NCBI GenBank assembly: GCA_033791445.1
Contig: JASJGS010000023.1
Coordinates: 1-64,000 of the forward strand
Direction of reading: 5' to 3'
Length of the DNA stretch: 64,000 nt
Origin: JANTGF01 sp033791445
Lineage (GTDB): Bacteria > Bacteroidota > Bacteroidia > Bacteroidales > VadinHA17
Shown here: one piece after another, positions 59,081 through 64,000 of the stretch
How positions within the stretch are numbered: the first letter of the stretch is position 1
Layout of the letters: the number at the start of each line of letters is the position of its first letter
Notes under the pieces: model-generated
Databases searched by the model: none
The model's input: the letters and a program-made list of their open reading frames with translations, nothing else
What the model was told of the DNA's origin: nothing
Made by a program: the position numbers and the translations under genes

Positions 59081-59110
59081 CAATTTTGCGAGGTTTTATC
59101 TTAGGAAAAT

Positions 59111-59659
59111 TTGGGACAGGAATTTCATGAGCTAATAAATGAATGCATTTCTGGGAGTGGGGTTGCACAAAAAAAATTGTATGACCAGTTCTCTTCAAAA
59201 ATGTATGGAATTTGTCTTCAGTATTCAAAAAATACTGAGGAAGCGAGTGATATACTGCAAGATGGATTCATTAAGGTCTTTCAAAAACTGAATCAATTCA
59301 GTGGAAAAGGATCTTTTGAGGGTTGGTTACGTCGTGTATTTGTAAATACAGCGCTTGAGAAATACCGGAATAAAGTAATTATGTTATCGATTGATGATAA
59401 TATAGAAATTCCGGCGACAGGTGCTTATGAAAGTATCATTTCGGAGCTTTCGGCAATGGAATTGCTTAAAATGATACAGAATTTGTCACCTCAATACAGA
59501 TTGGTTTTTAACCTATTTGCAATAGAGGGTTATACGCATAAAGAGATTAGCAAATTATTGAATATTTCTGAGGGTACTTCAAAGTCAAATTTATCCAGAG
59601 CTCGAAGTATTTTGCAGGAAAATGTGAATAAGTTAAACAAGCGGGAAGAAAGAGGTTAA
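59111..59659 (+). CDS. ECF-type RNA polymerase sigma factor
   Basis: This 182-residue sigma-70 family protein has region 2 with LQYSKNTEEASDILQDGFIKVFQKL and region 4 with LSPQYRLVFNLFAIEGYTHKEISKLLNISEGTSKSNLSRAR, the pattern of Bacteroidota ECF factors that pair with membrane-spanning partners. The start is a TTG at 59111; a stop lies just upstream and the next ATG (about residue 31) would cut into region 2. The gene for its probable partner starts 4 nt after the stop. Confidence 0.9.
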   Translation: MGQEFHELINECISGSGVAQKKLYDQFSSKMYGICLQYSKNTEEASDILQDGFIKVFQKLNQFSGKGSFEGWLRRVFVNTALEKYRNKVIMLSIDDNIEIPATGAYESIISELSAMELLKMIQNLSPQYRLVFNLFAIEGYTHKEISKLLNISEGTSKSNLSRARSILQENVNKLNKREERG

Positions 59660-59663
59660 GTGG

Positions 59664-61076
59664 ATGCAAGAGAATAGAGGAGAACATATAGATAAACTAT
59701 TTAGAGATAATCTGAAAGGCTTACAGGCAATGCCTCCTGCCGGGGTGTGGAATTCTGTTGCTGGACAAATTCCTGCGAAATCGCCCAATACATTTCGACG
59801 TATTATTGCTGTTGCAGCCTCATTATTGGTCATTTCCTTATCTACCTGGATGCTAATACAAAACAGGCCTGATTCAGAGATTTCCTCTGAGCAAGGAGTA
59901 GAAAATCAAGAACTACTTCGTCCTGAGAAGAAGGACTTAAAAGATTCTCCAATAAAATCATCCCCAATGATTGTTGGTCAGGAAGCTGAAAGTGAGGGAT
60001 CTGAGAGGAGTGAATTTTCTAATGTAGCCGACAATGTTTTTGAAAATGGAGCTGAAAGAGTAGCTGATGCAGGTACAGGAGACGAACTGCTTACCGGTAA
60101 AAATTATAATTCCTTAAATACACTAGGGACTATTTCTGGAAGGTCAATTTCGCTATCTGGAATTAATACAACCAGTTTGGTAACAACTGATCTTAACAGG
60201 TTTAGTATTCAACCATTATTAATATCAACTAATGTTGAAATTAAAAGTCCTGATATATTAACTACCAACCTTGCTGATGTTACATATGGAAGAAACCCCA
60301 GATGGGGCTTTGGAGGTAATTTTTCACCCCTGTATTCATTTCGGTACACAAACCCAAATTCATCAAAGGATCTGAGTTACTTCCATGACAAGGAAAGCGC
60401 AAGTTTTGGTTTTACAGGAGGTATGAGTGCCATGTATCGGGCAAAAGGTAGACTTTCAATACAAACCGGTATTCAATTCTCAAGGACAGGAGTTTCAGTT
60501 AATGAGCTTATGTTTTATAAAAATATTCAAACGGGTAGTTTAGTTACTACTGGAATTCCTAAGAATGACGTGCCTTACCAGTTTGAGACCTCTATTGGTC
60601 AGGTCACTTCCGGTGATAACCCACATTATCTTGCAGATTATGAACTGCCAAATGGGGATTTATATACTGGGAATCTTTCTGCTCTTCCTGAATTTGAAAA
60701 GTATGAGGCATTTGATGCCAGTATAACTCAGAACTTTGAATTTTTTGAAATTCCACTTTTGGTTCGTTACAAAATAATTGATAGAAAGTTTGGGATGAAC
60801 GTTTTAAGTGGTATAGGGACTAGCCTGTTGGTCGATAATAACGTATTTATGTATTATCAGGATCAGAAAATACTCCTAGGGCAAACAGAGGACCTATCTT
60901 TCTTGAATTTTGCCGGAACATTGGGCCTGGGATTTGAGTACAGCTTTAATCCCAAATTATCGCTGAATATTGAGCCTACCTTTAAGTATTTCCTGAATTC
61001 TTTTAACAAAAATGCAGAGATGGATGCTCATCCATATTTCTTTGGAGTGTATTCAGGCCTGAATATTTACTTCTAG
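59664..61076 (+). CDS. Anti-sigma-like protein fused to an outer-membrane barrel
   Basis: This 470-residue protein follows the ECF gene by 4 nt. Residues 1-45 are cytoplasmic and contain FRDNLKGLQAMPPAGVWNSVAG, a motif of Bacteroidota anti-sigma-like proteins. One membrane helix spans about 47-65, and a low-complexity acidic stretch (66-215) could cross the periplasm. The rest (about 210-470) has alternating amphipathic strands ending SGLNIYF, an outer-membrane barrel pattern with WGFGGNFSPLYSFRY and the FEYSFNPKLSLNIEPTFKYF region. If so, one chain links sigma control to the outer membrane. Domain limits are inferred from sequence pattern only. Confidence 0.8.
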   Translation: MQENRGEHIDKLFRDNLKGLQAMPPAGVWNSVAGQIPAKSPNTFRRIIAVAASLLVISLSTWMLIQNRPDSEISSEQGVENQELLRPEKKDLKDSPIKSSPMIVGQEAESEGSERSEFSNVADNVFENGAERVADAGTGDELLTGKNYNSLNTLGTISGRSISLSGINTTSLVTTDLNRFSIQPLLISTNVEIKSPDILTTNLADVTYGRNPRWGFGGNFSPLYSFRYTNPNSSKDLSYFHDKESASFGFTGGMSAMYRAKGRLSIQTGIQFSRTGVSVNELMFYKNIQTGSLVTTGIPKNDVPYQFETSIGQVTSGDNPHYLADYELPNGDLYTGNLSALPEFEKYEAFDASITQNFEFFEIPLLVRYKIIDRKFGMNVLSGIGTSLLVDNNVFMYYQDQKILLGQTEDLSFLNFAGTLGLGFEYSFNPKLSLNIEPTFKYFLNSFNKNAEMDAHPYFFGVYSGLNIYF

Positions 61077-61256
61077 GCTAACTTTTCTTGTTCTAATCCG
61101 TACTATAAGTTGAGATTTTTTGCTGTTTACAGATTGGATTTTTTTGCTGACAATCAAAAGTTTCATGCCGAAACAAGTTCTACCTAAAGTCCATACTTTT
61201 TGTGATTTAAAAAAACTATTTTTACTGGATCATAATTCTAGCATTATCTATATACT

Positions 61257-62243
61257 ATGGCAAATAAAATGAATAAATTTTCTGGAAATAAATTCAGATA
61301 CCTGATACTTTTAGTATTAACAGTTGTCATGGTAGGATTGTATTCCTTTTTTAAGGTGGATGAAGGATATGAAGAGAATTTCCAGGAAATGTTTAGCCGG
61401 AATTATTCTGTTTTTGCCCTTCAATTGCCAGAAAATATTGATTTTGCCGGAGAAAGAGTTCCTATGGAGTATTTCGATGTTCGTGAATATCTTGATAGAG
61501 AATTGTTGGTAAATACTTATTGGCAATCATCAACCATGCTATTGATAAAGCGTGCAAACAGATACTTCCCAGTAATTGAAAAAGTATTGCAGGAAAATGG
61601 AGTGCCTGATGATTTTAAATATCTGGCTTTGGCTGAAAGTGGGTTGATGCAAGCGGTTTCACCAAAACATGCTGTTGGATTTTGGCAGTTTTTGAAAAAT
61701 ACAGCTAAAGAATATGATCTGGAAGTTAATAATGAAGTCGATGAAAGGTACCATATTGAAAAATCTACAGAGGCAGCCTGTAAGTATTTCAAGAAAGCAT
61801 ATGATACATTTGGCAGTTGGACCATGGCAGCTGCCTCATATAATCGTGGACGAAGCGGTATAATGAAACAAATGAATCGTCAGGATGAGGATTATTACTA
61901 TGATCTTTTATTGAATGAAGAGACAGCAAGATATTTATATCGGATTGTTTCATTTAAATTAATATTAGATGATCCTTCCAAGTTCGGATTTCATTATAAA
62001 CCTGAAGATTTGTATCCACCCATTAGAACTAAATCAATTGAGATAGACACATCAATTACTTCTATGGTTGGGTTCGCAAGGCACTTTGGGTTGAATTATA
62101 AAACATTAAAAATGTTTAATCCCTGGCTAAGGGAAACACAGCTTACAAATAGCAAGGGGAAAGCATATTATATCCAAATACCCTACAATAACTTCCGTAC
62201 AGACACCTATCCAACTAAAATTGCCCCAATAAGTTTGTATTAA
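61257..62243 (+). CDS. Membrane-anchored lytic transglycosylase
   Basis: This 328-residue protein has an N-terminal membrane helix (about residues 15-33) and an SLT-type catalytic domain. The domain has the catalytic glutamate in ALAESGL, then AVGFWQFLKNTAKEYDL and AASYNRGRSGI. It cleaves the glycan strand of peptidoglycan in the periplasm. The C-terminal segment DTSITSMVGFARHFGLNYKTLKMFNPWLRE looks like a LysM-type or related wall-binding module. It has an ATG at 61257, with a second at 61269. Confidence 0.9.
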   Translation: MANKMNKFSGNKFRYLILLVLTVVMVGLYSFFKVDEGYEENFQEMFSRNYSVFALQLPENIDFAGERVPMEYFDVREYLDRELLVNTYWQSSTMLLIKRANRYFPVIEKVLQENGVPDDFKYLALAESGLMQAVSPKHAVGFWQFLKNTAKEYDLEVNNEVDERYHIEKSTEAACKYFKKAYDTFGSWTMAAASYNRGRSGIMKQMNRQDEDYYYDLLLNEETARYLYRIVSFKLILDDPSKFGFHYKPEDLYPPIRTKSIEIDTSITSMVGFARHFGLNYKTLKMFNPWLRETQLTNSKGKAYYIQIPYNNFRTDTYPTKIAPISLY

Positions 62244-62264
62244 ACGGAAATCAGCATATTTTTG
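62234..62264 (+). promoter_or_regulatory. Promoter of uvrA
   Basis: TTTG (62234-62237) and TATTTTTG (62257-62264) are exact consensus matches with 19 nt between them, overlapping the end of the transglycosylase gene. The leader is about 35 nt before the TTG start of uvrA. Confidence 0.75.
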
Positions 62265-62304
62265 GGTAATTATTTATCTGAAATTTTGTAAAATTTAGTT
62301 CTTC

Positions 62305-64000
62305 TTGAAAAATACTGAATATCAGGGCCCAGGAAAGCCTGAGGATGAGCAACTATGTGTTTATGGTGCCAGGGCTCACAATTTAAAAAATATTAATCTA
62401 ACTATTCCAAGGAATAAGCTGGTTGTTATTACTGGCTTAAGTGGAAGTGGTAAATCTTCTCTTGCTTTTGATACAATCTATGCCGAAGGACAAAGGCGTT
62501 ATATGGAAACATTATCGGCCTATGCTCGCCAGTTTTTGGGGGGTATGGAACGTCCTGATGTCGATAGGATTACCGGATTAAGCCCGGTGATCTCAATTGA
62601 ACAAAAAACAACCGTAAAAAACCCCAGATCAACTGTAGGTACCATAACTGAAATAAATGATTTCTTTCGACTTTTATTTGCAAGGGCAGGTATTGCATAT
62701 TCCTATGTTACTGGTGAGGCTATGGTTCGCTATTCAGAGGAGCAGATTCTAGATTTACTCTTAAAGCAATATCCAGATAAGAAAATTTATATATTGGCTC
62801 CTGTAGTTAAAGGGAGAAAGGGGCATTATAAAGAGTTATTTGAACAGATTCGAAAAAAAGGGTTCCTTAATGCCAGGGTAGATGGCGAAATTATTGATAT
62901 ATCCCATGGACTTAAGCTTGACCGATATAAAACTCATTTTATTGAAATTTTGATTGATAAGCTTCAGGTAGATACCGATGATACCAAAAGACTTAAAGAG
63001 TCTGTAAAATTGGCTATGAAGCATGGGAATGGGATTCTCCTGGTGAAGGAAAAGGACAAGGATGATTTGCGATATTTTAGTCGTCAACTTATGTGCCCTA
63101 CTTCAGGAATTTCATATAATGAACCAGCGCCACATTCATTTTCTTTTAATTCCCCTCAGGGTGCATGTCCTAAATGCAATGGATTGGGTGTAATTCCCGA
63201 GGTAGATATGGATAAAATAATACCCAACAAGGGGATGAGTATTCGAAAAGGAGGCCTCAACCCTCTGGGACCATATAAAAATGGTTTAATATTCTGGCAG
63301 CTGGAAGCAATTGGTCAAAAATATGATTTTACTCTTGATACCCCAATTAAAAATATTCCGGAACAGGCATTACGAATAATTCTAAATGGTTCAGAAGAGT
63401 CATTTATGTTGAAAAATACCTCTTTGGGAGTTTCATCTAACTATTTCCTCAGTTTTGAGGGAATTATTAACTATGTTACAAATCAGGATAAATTATTAAA
63501 CTCAACCGAGGGGAAACGGAAGCAAAATCATTTCATTAAACAAGTTACCTGTCCTGAATGCAAAGGTTTGCGTCTGAAGAAGGAATCATTGCATTTTAAA
63601 ATTCATAAAAAGAATATAGGCGAGTTGTCAGAAATGGATATGGGGGAGTTGCTAAAATGGTTGGAAGGAATTGAAAAGTATCTCAGCGAGAGACAGAATC
63701 TGATCGCAAAAGACCTTTTAAAGGAAATTCGATCGAGGCTTCGGTTCCTATTGGACGTAGGTTTAGATTACCTCTCATTGAGCAGGCCTACACGGACACT
63801 TTCCGGAGGTGAAAGCCAGAGAATCCGCTTGGCAACCCAAATTGGATCACAGCTAGTAAATGTATTATATATCCTGGATGAACCGAGTATTGGTCTTCAT
63901 CAGCGCGATAATCGTAGATTGATAGATTCCTTAAGAAAACTTAGGGATGCCTATAATTCAGTTTTGGTGGTTGAGCACGATAAAGAGATGATCAGCTCTG
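62305..64000 (+). CDS. uvrA: Excinuclease ABC subunit A, 5' part
   Basis: The first 565 residues of UvrA, the DNA-damage recognition ATPase of nucleotide excision repair, are present; the rest lies past the window. Walker A is VVITGLSGSGKSS, the first ABC signature is TLSGGESQRIRLATQIGS and Walker B is LYILDEPSIGLHQRDN. The first zinc module is CPTS followed by CPKC, so its second cysteine is a serine. No ATG is available before the conserved VYGARAHNLKNI, so TTG at 62305 is the start, 9 nt after an in-frame stop. The gene is intact as far as visible. Confidence 0.95.
   Translation, partial: MKNTEYQGPGKPEDEQLCVYGARAHNLKNINLTIPRNKLVVITGLSGSGKSSLAFDTIYAEGQRRYMETLSAYARQFLGGMERPDVDRITGLSPVISIEQKTTVKNPRSTVGTITEINDFFRLLFARAGIAYSYVTGEAMVRYSEEQILDLLLKQYPDKKIYILAPVVKGRKGHYKELFEQIRKKGFLNARVDGEIIDISHGLKLDRYKTHFIEILIDKLQVDTDDTKRLKESVKLAMKHGNGILLVKEKDKDDLRYFSRQLMCPTSGISYNEPAPHSFSFNSPQGACPKCNGLGVIPEVDMDKIIPNKGMSIRKGGLNPLGPYKNGLIFWQLEAIGQKYDFTLDTPIKNIPEQALRIILNGSEESFMLKNTSLGVSSNYFLSFEGIINYVTNQDKLLNSTEGKRKQNHFIKQVTCPECKGLRLKKESLHFKIHKKNIGELSEMDMGELLKWLEGIEKYLSERQNLIAKDLLKEIRSRLRFLLDVGLDYLSLSRPTRTLSGGESQRIRLATQIGSQLVNVLYILDEPSIGLHQRDNRRLIDSLRKLRDAYNSVLVVEHDKEMISS

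Larger units (their letters stand above)
58677..59110. other. Serpin-ECF sigma divergent intergenic region
   Basis: There are no genes in these 434 very AT-rich nt. A minus-strand box TATAATTTTTG (around plus 58774-58784) with TTTG (plus 58798-58801) could drive the serpin operon, and the sigma promoter lies at 59049-59080. The leftward open frame at 58926-59228 overlaps the sigma gene and is not credible. Confidence 0.5.

Noticed and set aside
58926..59228. 100-residue minus-strand open frame
   Set aside because: It overlaps the start of the ECF sigma gene on the other strand, is very basic/AT-derived in composition and has no family features.
1..64000. CRISPR arrays, IS elements, prophage genes, tRNA or rRNA genes
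   Set aside because: I found no direct-repeat arrays, transposase or integrase motifs, phage genes, or tRNA-like cloverleaf sequences on reading through the intergenic regions.

Overview
The window is chromosomal DNA from a Bacteroidota bacterium. The evidence is an AT-rich genome with almost no Shine-Dalgarno sites and repeated promoter boxes of the Bacteroidota type TAnnTTTG (often with an upstream TTTG-like box). It also carries the gliding-motility lipoprotein GldB, a type IX secretion (T9SS) C-terminal sorting domain, a MurF-alanine racemase fusion, DUF1573 repeats and TlpA/DUF4369 lipoproteins. The futalosine-route enzyme MqnE fits a Cytophagales-like or related free-living lineage better than a flavobacterium, but the genus cannot be fixed from the sequence. 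Most of the window is core genome. I see no IS element, prophage, CRISPR array, rRNA or tRNA, and no broken gene. uvrA runs off the right edge.

Layout. 1-239: no gene, but an unexplained GC-rich imperfect palindrome. 0.2-7.1 kb: DUF6249 membrane protein, ECF sigma factor with a probable anti-sigma partner, ElbB, ThpR, a polyprenyl-phosphate sugar transferase, an oxidoreductase-like protein, Pcm and a metallo-beta-lactamase hydrolase. 7.2-14.1 kb: glycine decarboxylase, then a leftward group of Ddl, MeaB, a thioredoxin-like protein and a DUF1573 protein. 14.2-19.5 kb: a large TolB-propeller/outer-membrane protein, a half-size TauE/SafE permease, an M20 amidohydrolase and a 2[4Fe-4S] ferredoxin. 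19.5-28.9 kb: GldB, NAD synthetase, a Crp/Fnr regulator, a lipid A-type acyltransferase, MurF-Alr, thymidine kinase, an acidic hypothetical protein and RsmI. 29.0-41.0 kb: RmuC, a DEAD helicase, an M20 peptidase, YjjG, DnaB, IspE, a biotin carrier and carboxylase beta subunit, LptF/G and Tgt.

41.1-43.7 kb: a glycosyltransferase - ECF sigma - RsmG operon followed by rpmH on its own strong promoter. 44.1-54.3 kb: MqnE, a PASTA protein, a T9SS cargo protein, an RluD-type pseudouridine synthase, two TlpA paralogues (the second without active-site cysteines), dihydrolipoyl dehydrogenase and an aminotransferase. 54.3-58.7 kb is the most accessory-looking part: a leftward operon-like run of six lipoproteins headed by a serpin, most carrying a Cys-x-Lys-acidic start resembling the Bacteroidota surface-lipoprotein export signal. 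58.7-64 kb: an ECF sigma factor with a protein joining an anti-sigma-like segment, one membrane helix and a predicted outer-membrane barrel, then a lytic transglycosylase and partial uvrA.

Functional themes are cell-envelope building (Ddl, MurF-Alr, LptF/G, acyltransferase, sugar transferase, lytic transglycosylase), envelope-linked sigma signalling (three ECF factors), surface display (GldB, T9SS cargo, lipoprotein operon), and propionyl/methylmalonyl-CoA and glycine metabolism. The best candidates for undescribed biology are the serpin/lipoprotein operon, the sigma factor plus membrane-spanning barrel pair, and the catalytically degenerate paralogues.
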